From the NCBI GenBank assembly GCA_965243385.1, contig CBDEUV010000002.1, forward strand, positions 6,076,001 to 6,140,000: 64,000 nucleotides of DNA. Reading direction: 5' to 3'. Position numbers and translations under genes: made by a program. The DNA comes from JANSYA01 sp965243385. GTDB taxonomy: Bacteria > Spirochaetota > Leptospiria > Leptospirales > Leptonemataceae. The notes below the pieces were generated by a model. The model did not search any database. It was not told the origin of the DNA and saw nothing but the letters and a program-made list of their open reading frames with translations. Of this stretch, positions 25,772 through 34,086 are shown in pieces. The first letter of the stretch is position 1, and the number at the start of each line of letters is the position of its first letter.

Positions 25772-27679
25772 ATGAAAAAGATAATTGCGCTGATCTTAGT
25801 GGCCGGGGGGATTGCGGGTTGTGCCGCGAATTCCGGGGAGTCATCGAGCGGGGTAGGACCGGTCGAATCGCTGATTGCCGGGATATTCGGCAACGGCCTG
25901 TATAGCGTAAATCATCTGGAAGTCGCCCGTTACGAAATGCGCGAGATGACCGCCCGCGGTTATCCCGCGACGCTTTCCATTTTTGATCCCGCGGCCCTAC
26001 CTGCCGTGGCGCGCAAGCATCCGCGAATGCCGACCGATTCCTCTGATGTGATCGGCCTGGCCGCGTGCATTTACACGGGCGAGCTGAATGGCCGACCGTG
26101 CGGTGATGAATATGAATTACGGAACGGTCGCAGAATCCGCCTGGTCGACGATGCCGAGAACGTCGCCACCGAGCTGCTGTTTCTGGGGTTGCGCAATCCG
26201 CGCATTGAAGATCCGGTGCGCGAGCAGGTCGATCGCCTGATCGCCGCGGAATTGCCGAACAAACCCTCGTTTTATGCGCCATTTTCGCCGAGCCGCACCG
26301 GCAGCGGGTTGCCGCAAGCGAGCCGGGCGCTCTACTCCATGGCGTCTGGCGCCTCCGGGTCTCAGTGGCCGTCGGTGGGCCCCTGCGATGAATACGTCGA
26401 ATACGACGCCTCGCCGCAATTCCAGATTCGCTACTGCATGACCGACAAATTCTGGATTTCCTATTATTACGGGCCGGGTCTGGCTTACCCGGACTCGGCC
26501 ATACTGAGTGACGATGTTATATTTCAACTTGCGGCGGACCTGGAAGTCGCCTGGAACACGTACGAAGCGGAATTCGGAACCGCGTATTTGCCGGAGCTGT
26601 ACGAAATGGTTCCAGGGTATCAGCTGCTACAGCTGGATTTTCTGAAGCTCAGCAAAAACAGCGCGTCGACCGTAAACGGCGTTACGAATTCCGCCTGGCA
26701 GTACATCGCATTGAATCCGCATCGCTGGAACGAGGTCCCGGGGATTCGCAAGCCGACTTCGGCGCACGAATTGTTTCATCGCGTACAGTACCGGTATGGA
26801 TACTCCGTGAATCCGACCTACGATAGCGCGCATTGGTTCGTGGAAGGCACGGCGGCCCTGGCCGAGGCTCTGGTGTGGAATCAAACTTCATCGGGATATA
26901 AATACACCTGGCTGTACGAGCATCCGATCGCGGATTTGTTTTTTTCCGACGAGGTGCATCCCTGGAGCAAGTACGCGCCGGCCGCTGCGAATTTCTGGTA
27001 CTTCTGGGAAGGCTCCCCCGGAGCGACCGCTGATTTGTTTTCGAAGTACGAAACCAGCGGGAGCATAACCCAGTCCGTCGACGAGGTTCTGTACGATCGT
27101 TTCGGCGCGGCCGGTGTGTTTAATAATCTCGAAGACTACCTGGCGCTCTGGCGACGCGACAAGATCCTGGGAACGAGGGCTCCCGTGGGCGTCCTGGATG
27201 AAAACGGGCAGGCGGTGAGCCCGCTCAACGTTGAATTGCGCCGGACGAAGCACTTCGCGCCGGGCGGCGACTCGCAATGGAACGGAGTCCTGTCGATGTG
27301 GGCGAATGGTACCTCGTATGCCATGCTGTACGTTGATCCGCTGTTAAAAAGCGGCGCGCAGTCTTTGCGTTTGGTCTTCGCGCCTCACGAGCCAGGGGTG
27401 CCCATGCAATACCAGATAGTCTTCGCGAAGTGTACCAACGGTCTCGTTGCATGCGGAATCGCCGACCAGGGCTGGCTGGAGTCGAACGTCGACCGCTCCG
27501 ATTACCAGGTGATTCGCACGATCTACCCGTTTTTCGCGGAACACACCTGGGAGTACTTTGTCCCGCTCGATTCCGCCGAGCTCGAGTGGGATCTGATCTA
27601 TCTCGTCATGGGCAACCGTCTGGCGACCGGCGGAGAGGAATATATCAATGTCCAGGCGGAACTGTGGGATAACCCATGA
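25772..27679 (+). CDS. HExxH lipoprotein, putative metallopeptidase
   Basis: 635 residues. The signal peptide MKKIIALILVAGGIAGC has a good lipobox (C17). The middle contains HELFHRVQ (H332, E333, H336) and a downstream glutamate in FVEGTA (E358), a gluzincin-like zinc site similar to that of MXAN_6640-type putative metalloproteases. The C-terminal 200 residues are beta-rich and end at a proline with no anchor. I chose the ATG at 25772 because the lipoprotein signal follows it directly. A GCGTA-TAGTC-TACGC inverted repeat at about 25750-25764 lies just upstream. The substrate is unknown; surface or periplasmic proteolysis is inference. Confidence 0.78.
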   Translation: MKKIIALILVAGGIAGCAANSGESSSGVGPVESLIAGIFGNGLYSVNHLEVARYEMREMTARGYPATLSIFDPAALPAVARKHPRMPTDSSDVIGLAACIYTGELNGRPCGDEYELRNGRRIRLVDDAENVATELLFLGLRNPRIEDPVREQVDRLIAAELPNKPSFYAPFSPSRTGSGLPQASRALYSMASGASGSQWPSVGPCDEYVEYDASPQFQIRYCMTDKFWISYYYGPGLAYPDSAILSDDVIFQLAADLEVAWNTYEAEFGTAYLPELYEMVPGYQLLQLDFLKLSKNSASTVNGVTNSAWQYIALNPHRWNEVPGIRKPTSAHELFHRVQYRYGYSVNPTYDSAHWFVEGTAALAEALVWNQTSSGYKYTWLYEHPIADLFFSDEVHPWSKYAPAAANFWYFWEGSPGATADLFSKYETSGSITQSVDEVLYDRFGAAGVFNNLEDYLALWRRDKILGTRAPVGVLDENGQAVSPLNVELRRTKHFAPGGDSQWNGVLSMWANGTSYAMLYVDPLLKSGAQSLRLVFAPHEPGVPMQYQIVFAKCTNGLVACGIADQGWLESNVDRSDYQVIRTIYPFFAEHTWEYFVPLDSAELEWDLIYLVMGNRLATGGEEYINVQAELWDNP

Positions 27680-27733
27680 ACCCCGTCGGGATTTCGCAGA
27701 TGCCACCGATCCCCCTTTCGCGAAAGCACGGCC

Positions 27734-27765
27734 ATATCCGTGTCATCAGTGTAATCCGTGGCCAA
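27734..27765. repeat. Dispersed 9-mer repeat fragment ending in ATCCGTGGCCAA
   Basis: Three imperfect units of the type ATCCGTGTC/ATCAGTGTA/ATCCGTGGC lie between the convergent metallopeptidase and heptosyltransferase genes. The same wording recurs at 53660-53687 (inverted) and 53843-53911, so this is a dispersed family. There is no open frame or promoter. Confidence 0.6.
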
Positions 27766-27795
27766 AAGCGGCTGGCGGATCCGCGACCAGGTCCA

Positions 27796-28872
27796 CTAAC
27801 GCATCACCCGTTCGACGACTTCGAGAATCTGATCCGCGCTTAAATCTTTCATGCAACGAAAGTGTTCGAGTGGACATTGCTTCGCCCCGTGGGTTCCGCA
27901 CGGCCGGCATTCCAGTTCCTCTAACTGAGCGACATCCGAGCGTTTGGCGATGGGCGCGTAGCCGAGCGCCGGAACGGTCGGCCCGAAAATCGCGACGACC
28001 GGAATCTGCGCCGCGCAGCCGAAGTGCACCGGCGCCGAGTCGTTCGAAACGAGCAAGAGGCTCTTTTCCATGAGAGCATAAAGGCCCGGCAGCGAGGTCT
28101 CGCCGCAGATATTGTGCACTTTGCCGCGCCGTTCCCAGTCGGGATGGGAGAGCTTGAGAAAACGCAGTGTTTCGTCGGCGATTTCGCGGTCCGCTTTTGA
28201 ACCGATCAGCAGCACCGGCTTGTGATAGCGTTCGGCAAGTTTTACAATCAATTCGGCGAAACCCCACGGCGTCCAGCGCTTGGTCGGCCAGACGCTGGAC
28301 GGGCCGATGAGAATCGGACGGACCGCGTCCAGGCGGGCCAGGAGGGTCCGGGCGTCGTTTTTTGCCTGGTCGTCGACGTGGATTTCCAGCTGGCGGGATG
28401 CGCGTTCCGCAAGGCCCGGGTCGCACCCGGGTGCCGCTTGCTCCAAAAAAAGCAGCAGCCTTTCGATTTCCGGCTGGTTTTCTGGTCGATGCAGGCGACG
28501 GTGGTAGGCCGGCCGGGCGAGGCCCGCATTTGCGTAACCCACGCGGTGCGGGATTCCGGAGGCCAGCGCCAGAAAGCCGGTGCGGTGTGATTTGTGCGGA
28601 CTCAGGAGCAGGTCGAATTTTGCGGCCCGGATCTGGCGGATCATGCGCAGCATGCCGAAGAGTCCGCGGTGCGCGCCTTTTTTGTCGATGACCAACAACT
28701 CGTCGACGGCCGGATTGTTCTGTAGAATAGAACGGGCTTCGGGCTTGACCATGACGGTCAGGCGCGCGTCCGGAAAAGTCTTGCGAAAGGCGGCGATCAT
28801 GGGCGTGGTTAAGACCACGTCGCCGATGAATGCGGTTTGAATCAAAAGAGCGTTACGGAATTTTGAAAGCAT
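27796..28872 (-). CDS. Glycosyltransferase family 9 (lipopolysaccharide heptosyltransferase)
   Basis: 358 residues from the ATG at 28872. The N-terminus is ALLIQTAFIGDVVLTTPMI, and the nucleotide-sugar binding region shows PILIGPSSVWPTKRWTPWGF and SNDSAPVHFGCAAQIPVVAIFGPT, as in WaaF/WaaC (GT9) enzymes that add heptose to the LPS inner core. It acts at the inner membrane, cytoplasmic face. The C-terminus is Cys-rich (C...CGTHGAKQCPLEHFRCM), which is common in waaF-like relatives. The divergent neighbour lptF encodes an LPS export permease, so the pair makes sense functionally. An upstream in-frame start at 28935 lies in the divergent promoter region and is rejected. Confidence 0.9.
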   Translation of the reverse strand: MLSKFRNALLIQTAFIGDVVLTTPMIAAFRKTFPDARLTVMVKPEARSILQNNPAVDELLVIDKKGAHRGLFGMLRMIRQIRAAKFDLLLSPHKSHRTGFLALASGIPHRVGYANAGLARPAYHRRLHRPENQPEIERLLLFLEQAAPGCDPGLAERASRQLEIHVDDQAKNDARTLLARLDAVRPILIGPSSVWPTKRWTPWGFAELIVKLAERYHKPVLLIGSKADREIADETLRFLKLSHPDWERRGKVHNICGETSLPGLYALMEKSLLLVSNDSAPVHFGCAAQIPVVAIFGPTVPALGYAPIAKRSDVAQLEELECRPCGTHGAKQCPLEHFRCMKDLSADQILEVVERVMR

Positions 28873-29033
28873 TGTTGAATCGAGTGCGCGGTCGTCCGAA
28901 TGATACCGGCGCCGCGCCGCAGAATGCCACGACATCCGGGTCCGGGCCAGCCGTCCATACGGATCTCAGTTTCTGGCGCCGGCTCGAATTCGCTCCGCGC
29001 ATACTGGGCGGTCGGCGCTTCGGACCCACGGTG

Positions 29034-30800
29034 ATGGATCGTTATATCCTGGCCGAGATCTTCCAGCCGTTCTTCGTCTCGTTGCTTTTTTTCACCAGTC
29101 TCTTCGTTTCCATCGCACTCAAAGATGTAATCGGCGACCTGCTCGGTAAAGGCGTCGACCCCGTGCGCATCTTTAAGTTTCTATTTGATCTGCTTTTTGA
29201 AAAAATGAGCCTCACTCTGCCGGTGGCGTGCCTCTTCTCCGGAATTCTGGCGGCGGGCCGCCTCTCCGGCGACAGCGAAATCACGGCCCTGCGCGCGGCG
29301 GGCATCAGCTTTGCCCGCATGTATCGCGTCTTTTTGTTCGCGGGCCTGCTGTCCATGCTCGTGATGGCTTATCTGATATTCTTTATCAGCCCCTCGAGCG
29401 CCCGGGACCGCGAGGACTTCGAGAACTGGCTGAAGAATTATCACAGTCTTACGATGGTTTCGACCGGTCGCTTTATGGGTCGGGGCGGATTCGACGGCGT
29501 GAGTTCCAAAGGCCAGGACATCTACGCCGAAAGCCGCACGGGCAATATCTTAAATCACGTGCAGATCCGCGAGTGGAACAATTCGGTGGATCTCGCGAAC
29601 AGCCCGACCGTCGCCGTCGGCGACAACGTGCGTATTCCGATCGGCAACGGCTTTATCACCCAGGTGATTCACGCGAAATCCGGCGAATTGCTCAGCCGGG
29701 TGCGCGAAGACGGCACCGAAGAAAAGCTGATTCGATTGACCGAAGGTTTTACGATCGAACTCGACGACGAAGAGAAAGCCTACCAGATCACCGACTTCGC
29801 CGGCGGCAGTATGGACTACGTGATTCCCGCGCCGCCCGGCCAGTTGGGGCGCCTGGACGTAAAACCGGACAATCGCACATTCGCGGAACTCTTCGATTTT
29901 CTCGACCGACTGGAAAACGGCGGCATTGAAATCACGCCCATGACCATTCTCGGCAGCATGGCCAATCTGCAGGGCATGCGCGATTACGGCGGCCTCGTCG
30001 GCGAAGCGAGCGACGAAGAACTCGAAGGCATGATGAATCAAAAGATCCTGCTACCGTCGATCCAGCAGATGGAGATGATGGCTTTGCAGATGCAGTTCGC
30101 CGCCGGCCAGTACGCGCGCACCGGCGAGATGCCGCAGATCGCCGGTATGGAAAATTTCGGCGCACTATTGCAGACCGGCGAGGGCAACCCGACCAGCCAG
30201 ATCATGATGCTGTCGGTCATGCTGCAGAACCTGATCAAAGACGCCAAAAAGACCGGCATCAAATATCGTTTTGAAATTCATCGGCGGATTGCGACGCCGA
30301 TCGGTTGCCTGCTGTTCTTTTTCGTATCGTTTCCGCTGGGTCTGGTAGTCAAACGTTCCGGCAAAGGCATGAGCTTTACGCTGGCGCTGGGAGTTTTCGC
30401 GGGCTATTATATCGTGACCATGGTCGGCACCTCTCAGGCGACCCAGGGCAAATTGGATCCCGGGGTGGCGGCCTGGTTGCCGAACGTGATCCTGCTCTTT
30501 TTCGGATTCTATTTGATGTCCAGCCGGACCGACGGCTTTAAGCCACTCGCCTTTCTCACCCGCCCGGTCGGCCGACTGCTCGCGCGTTTGTGGACTCCGA
30601 TCGAACCCTATGCGCGGCCCTTCTTGAACCGATTGCACGCCGCGCTTGCCTGGCTGAGTGCGACCGCTCCGGTCCGTCTCGCGGTGCGTCTGGTGCGGGC
30701 CGTCGCTCTGGCGCTGCGGTGGACCGGCGGGGCGCTACGCCGGCTGCGCGATCGCATTCGTCCGCCGGAGAAAATCGCGCCGCCCGCCGACCATCGTTAA
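29034..30800 (+). CDS. LptF/LptG-family LPS export permease with a large Met-rich insertion
   Basis: 588 residues, versus about 360 for typical LptF/LptG. N-terminal MDRYILAEIFQPFFVSLLFF and the conserved cytoplasmic-loop region (ALRAAGISFARMYR) identify the YjgP/YjgQ family, which with LptB2 extracts LPS from the inner membrane. Between the periplasmic jelly-roll domain and the last three helices lies an insertion at about 296-406 that is rich in methionine (about 14 Met in 100 residues) and glutamine. After the last helix there is a basic C-terminal tail of about 90 residues. The frame stays open upstream to 28830, but that part looks nonconserved and overlaps the divergent heptosyltransferase, so I use the ATG at 29034. 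Confidence 0.85.
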   Translation: MDRYILAEIFQPFFVSLLFFTSLFVSIALKDVIGDLLGKGVDPVRIFKFLFDLLFEKMSLTLPVACLFSGILAAGRLSGDSEITALRAAGISFARMYRVFLFAGLLSMLVMAYLIFFISPSSARDREDFENWLKNYHSLTMVSTGRFMGRGGFDGVSSKGQDIYAESRTGNILNHVQIREWNNSVDLANSPTVAVGDNVRIPIGNGFITQVIHAKSGELLSRVREDGTEEKLIRLTEGFTIELDDEEKAYQITDFAGGSMDYVIPAPPGQLGRLDVKPDNRTFAELFDFLDRLENGGIEITPMTILGSMANLQGMRDYGGLVGEASDEELEGMMNQKILLPSIQQMEMMALQMQFAAGQYARTGEMPQIAGMENFGALLQTGEGNPTSQIMMLSVMLQNLIKDAKKTGIKYRFEIHRRIATPIGCLLFFFVSFPLGLVVKRSGKGMSFTLALGVFAGYYIVTMVGTSQATQGKLDPGVAAWLPNVILLFFGFYLMSSRTDGFKPLAFLTRPVGRLLARLWTPIEPYARPFLNRLHAALAWLSATAPVRLAVRLVRAVALALRWTGGALRRLRDRIRPPEKIAPPADHR

Positions 30801-30917
30801 CGACTCACCACCTGCATTGCGGTCGCGCCGCGTGCACGAGCGAATCGTTTCGGGACCCGAAATATTATTGGACAGAGGGTCCTGATTTTTTCATCGTCGC
30901 TTTGGGTGTAAGTTTGC

Positions 30918-31760
30918 ATGCAGACATCGCGTATCTTTCATATTTCCGACGGCCGCCAGTTTCCGCTGTTGTTCACCGAAAAGGGTCCGTTCCGGATGGA
31001 GGTGATCGAAGCGCACCTGGAAGATCTCAACGGAATCCAGCCGGGCGCGCAGGCCCCGTTCCACGTTTTTTTGATTCAGGGCGAAAGCGGCAAATGTCAG
31101 CATTTGATCGAAAAACTGCGCGAAGCGCGACATCTTGATGATTTTCCCAAAGTCATCGTTTTGCCGGAAATCGAATACGGGCGGCTGATCAAAGAAATCG
31201 CCCTGATTCCGCGCGCGGTCGTTCTGGACGATCAGGTGCGCCCGCGGCACCTCAAGGCGATGCTGGAGCAAGTCCTGCAGCAGGAATACTACCGGCAACT
31301 GGTGTATCGCGTGTCGCGGGAGTCCCGAGAACGGGTCTCCGCATTCGAAAACCTGCTGGATATGGCCCGCAAAGAAGTCCAGTCCTCGAAAGAGGAGAGC
31401 GCCGCTTTCCAGGCTCTGCTGGAATACGAAGGCAAACTACGCCAGTTCGACCAGAGCATGCTCGAGGCCATGGAAGAGGCCAGTTCGATGAAGAGCCAGG
31501 AGTTGCTGGCCATGAAAAGCCAGCTGGAAGCCACCGAAAAACTGAGCGACTATCGTTCCCTGGAACTGAAAGAAGCACGGGCGACCCTGACGGCCGCCGA
31601 GGCCGCTCTGGATATGAGCCGCAAAGAGAATATCGAACGCGAGCGCATCATTCTGGCCATGGATCAACTGCGCAACTATACGGATAAAGAGCTGATGGAG
31701 CTCTTTCAGGAAAACCAGAGCCTGCGCGAAAAGCTCGGCATGCCCCCCCGGGATACTTGA
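30918..31760 (+). CDS. Pseudo-receiver/coiled-coil protein of unknown function
   Basis: 280 residues, cytoplasmic, not a recognised family. Residues about 1-118 alternate beta/alpha like a CheY receiver (HVFLIQGES, then PKVIVLPE, then RAVVLDDQ), but the phospho-acceptor position has Q/G and not D, so it would be a pseudo-receiver. Residues about 120-275 are a long amphipathic coiled coil rich in Glu/Lys/Leu. The C-terminus is short and ends PPRDT. It lies 117 bp after lptF and 70 bp before the NHL/VWA gene. The fold assignment is inference from pattern. Confidence 0.65.
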   Translation: MQTSRIFHISDGRQFPLLFTEKGPFRMEVIEAHLEDLNGIQPGAQAPFHVFLIQGESGKCQHLIEKLREARHLDDFPKVIVLPEIEYGRLIKEIALIPRAVVLDDQVRPRHLKAMLEQVLQQEYYRQLVYRVSRESRERVSAFENLLDMARKEVQSSKEESAAFQALLEYEGKLRQFDQSMLEAMEEASSMKSQELLAMKSQLEATEKLSDYRSLELKEARATLTAAEAALDMSRKENIERERIILAMDQLRNYTDKELMELFQENQSLREKLGMPPRDT

Positions 31761-31786
31761 GTCGCCCGAGCGACCGAATAAGGTTC

Positions 31787-31816
31787 TTGCCAGACCGCCC
31801 GGGCTTCCTGTATTAT
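31787..31816 (+). promoter_or_regulatory. Sigma-70-type promoter for the NHL/VWA gene
   Basis: TTGCCA (31787-31792), an 18-bp spacer, and TATTAT (31811-31816) form a good promoter. The expected start of transcription is only about 8 nt before the ATG at 31831, so the transcript would be nearly leaderless with no room for a Shine-Dalgarno. Confidence 0.5.
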
Positions 31817-31830
31817 GTCACATTCCCGGC

Positions 31831-34056
31831 ATGTCACCGCATCCGACACCAGGATCGCCGCCCGATCGATTGCGGCGGTCCATTTTCCAGCCGCCGCCCG
31901 GCGAATCCGGCCTGAATATCGGGGCGGAGCGGGGGCCGTCAGGCGCCGGCGCGCCTGGTAACTCCGGCCGCCGACGCCTGGGCGTGCTGCTGCTCGCGGC
32001 GATGATCCTCGGCGCCGGCGGGCTGGCCGCGCAGGATATTCCGCGTTTTCGGATCAAAGAAGAGCGTGCGCGCGAGTACTTTCAGAAAGGCCTGACCTTC
32101 TATAATTCGCGGCTGTACGTCGCGGCCCGGGAGTTCTTCTACAAATCCCTCGACGTGCAGCCGTACTTTCATCTCGCCCGGCGCTATCTCGGCGACTCTT
32201 ATTATTACTCCGGCGATTGGAACGGGGCGCTGGAGCAGTGGGAGTTTCTGGATAACGTTTCCGACGGCGCCTATCCGCTGGTTCGTCAGCGGAGCGAGCT
32301 CCTGCGCTTTTATCTGAATCGCTATCGCAATCCCGGCGATTATGTTTATTTGCGATCGGTGACGCCCGCAAGCTTTCCGGCGGTGGGGCTCAGGCGCCCG
32401 GTCGACGTCGGCGTGGACCCGACGAATCGCACCTTTATCCTCTCGTATGAAAGCGCGAATTTGTTGCGGGTCGGGCCCGCGGGCGAACTGGAAAACGAAT
32501 TCTCCGGGGGATGGTTGAACGGCTTTTCCGGTCCGTCGGGACTGTGGGTGGACACGGACCGGCTCTACGTCAGCGACTATTCGGCGGACCGGGTGCGGGT
32601 GCTGGATGCCGGCGGCGGGTCGCTGCTTGAGTTCGGAGGTTCCGGTTCGGGCGACGGGCAGTTCTACGGCCCGACCGGAGTGGTCGCGTCGAAAGAGGCG
32701 GTGTACGTCGTCGACTCGGGCAATCATCGGGTTCAGAAATTCGCGCCCGACGGCCGCTTTCTCTTCGCATTCGGAGCGGACGATCGCGGCCGCGCGCTGC
32801 AATATCCCGCAGGCATCGCCATCGATCGTGGTCGCGGTGGGGGCGGCGATGCGGAGAGCGAATCGGTTTACGTGGCCGACCGCGACGACCGCCGGATTTT
32901 ACGTTACGACCAGGACGGCAACTATCTCGACGATATTCGATTTGAATCACTGCGCCGTCCGCGGGGTCTCGACATTCGCGGCGATCGCCTGCTGGTGGCC
33001 GATGAAGAAAGCGGCGTCTGGTTTTACGATTTGCGCAAGCGCAGCTGGAGCGCATTGCCGGCTCTGCGCGATGAAGAGGATCGGCCCGTGCGTCTGGCGC
33101 GACCCTTCGCCGCGCGTATGGACGCCTACGGTACGATTCACGTGGCCGACTATGGATTGAACCAGGTGTTGACGCTGGTTCCGCGCGGCCTGCGCATCGC
33201 CAACCTGGACATGCGTATTCAGCGCGTGGACGTGAGCGACTTCCCGAATGTGGCGGTATTTTTGACTTTGAAGAATCGCCTGGGCGATCCGCTGCGGGGG
33301 CTCGCGCGCAGCGACTTCGTCTTGAATGAAAACGATCGCCGCATGGGCGGCATTCGCGTCGACAACACGCGGCCCTACAACCGACGCACGAGTCTGGTCA
33401 TCACCAAAGAGAATACGGATTTCTTCGCGGAAAATTTCGCGGCGTATCTGCCGGTGGCTCTGCGCGGTCTGCTGGGCCCCCTGCGGACCGCCGATCGCCT
33501 GCGGATCGTGCGGGTGGGCGAGCAGGTGCGCGACGTTTACGAAGGCCTGGAGCGCCGGCGCATCCGGCAGGTATTGACCGAAGGCGAACGCACGCAGGAA
33601 CCGAATCTGGGTAAGGGCCTGTATGAATCGCTCACGCATCAGGTCTCGGAGCTCGGGCCGCGGGCGGTCGTCTTACTGGTATCCGGCAAGAGCTATCCAT
33701 CCGCCTACAGCCAGTACAGCCTGCAGAAGATTACGCAGTACGCGCGGGCGAACGAAATACAAATCGACGTGATCTCTTTCGAAGGCGACGAAGATCCGGA
33801 GCTGCGACGAGAGCTGCGCGAAAGCTATATGCGATTGGCGGCCGACACCGGCGGCGTTTATTATCGCGGCTTCGACGAAACGGCGCTGGCCAATGTCTAT
33901 GAAACCATTCGAGCCCGCAAAGATCAACGCTACGTCCTGACCTACAGCTCGGCTCTGAGCCGGGAACTGAGCGGCCGCTACGTGGATCTGAACGTGCAGG
34001 TGCGATATCTCGGAACCGCGGGCCTGGCGGACGCCGGCTTTTTTATTCCGGAGTAA
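31831..34056 (+). CDS. TPR - NHL beta-propeller - VWA-like secreted protein
   Basis: 741 residues. A signal anchor at about 49-68 (RRRLGVLLLAAMILGAGGLA) follows an unusually long N-region of about 48 residues, so the true start may lie further in. TPR-like helices at about 75-165 are followed by an NHL propeller at about 185-450 with repeated blades of the type VYVVDSGNHRVQKFAPDG. A von Willebrand A-like domain (about 465-735) follows; its DxSxS MIDAS motif appears degenerate (LVITKENTDFF at that position). The protein should be periplasmic or surface-exposed. It is followed 30 bp later by another TPR protein, so the two are likely one transcript. Confidence 0.82.
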   Translation: MSPHPTPGSPPDRLRRSIFQPPPGESGLNIGAERGPSGAGAPGNSGRRRLGVLLLAAMILGAGGLAAQDIPRFRIKEERAREYFQKGLTFYNSRLYVAAREFFYKSLDVQPYFHLARRYLGDSYYYSGDWNGALEQWEFLDNVSDGAYPLVRQRSELLRFYLNRYRNPGDYVYLRSVTPASFPAVGLRRPVDVGVDPTNRTFILSYESANLLRVGPAGELENEFSGGWLNGFSGPSGLWVDTDRLYVSDYSADRVRVLDAGGGSLLEFGGSGSGDGQFYGPTGVVASKEAVYVVDSGNHRVQKFAPDGRFLFAFGADDRGRALQYPAGIAIDRGRGGGGDAESESVYVADRDDRRILRYDQDGNYLDDIRFESLRRPRGLDIRGDRLLVADEESGVWFYDLRKRSWSALPALRDEEDRPVRLARPFAARMDAYGTIHVADYGLNQVLTLVPRGLRIANLDMRIQRVDVSDFPNVAVFLTLKNRLGDPLRGLARSDFVLNENDRRMGGIRVDNTRPYNRRTSLVITKENTDFFAENFAAYLPVALRGLLGPLRTADRLRIVRVGEQVRDVYEGLERRRIRQVLTEGERTQEPNLGKGLYESLTHQVSELGPRAVVLLVSGKSYPSAYSQYSLQKITQYARANEIQIDVISFEGDEDPELRRELRESYMRLAADTGGVYYRGFDETALANVYETIRARKDQRYVLTYSSALSRELSGRYVDLNVQVRYLGTAGLADAGFFIPE

Positions 34057-34086
34057 GGCGCGGCACGACCGCACCGGTACACGCTT

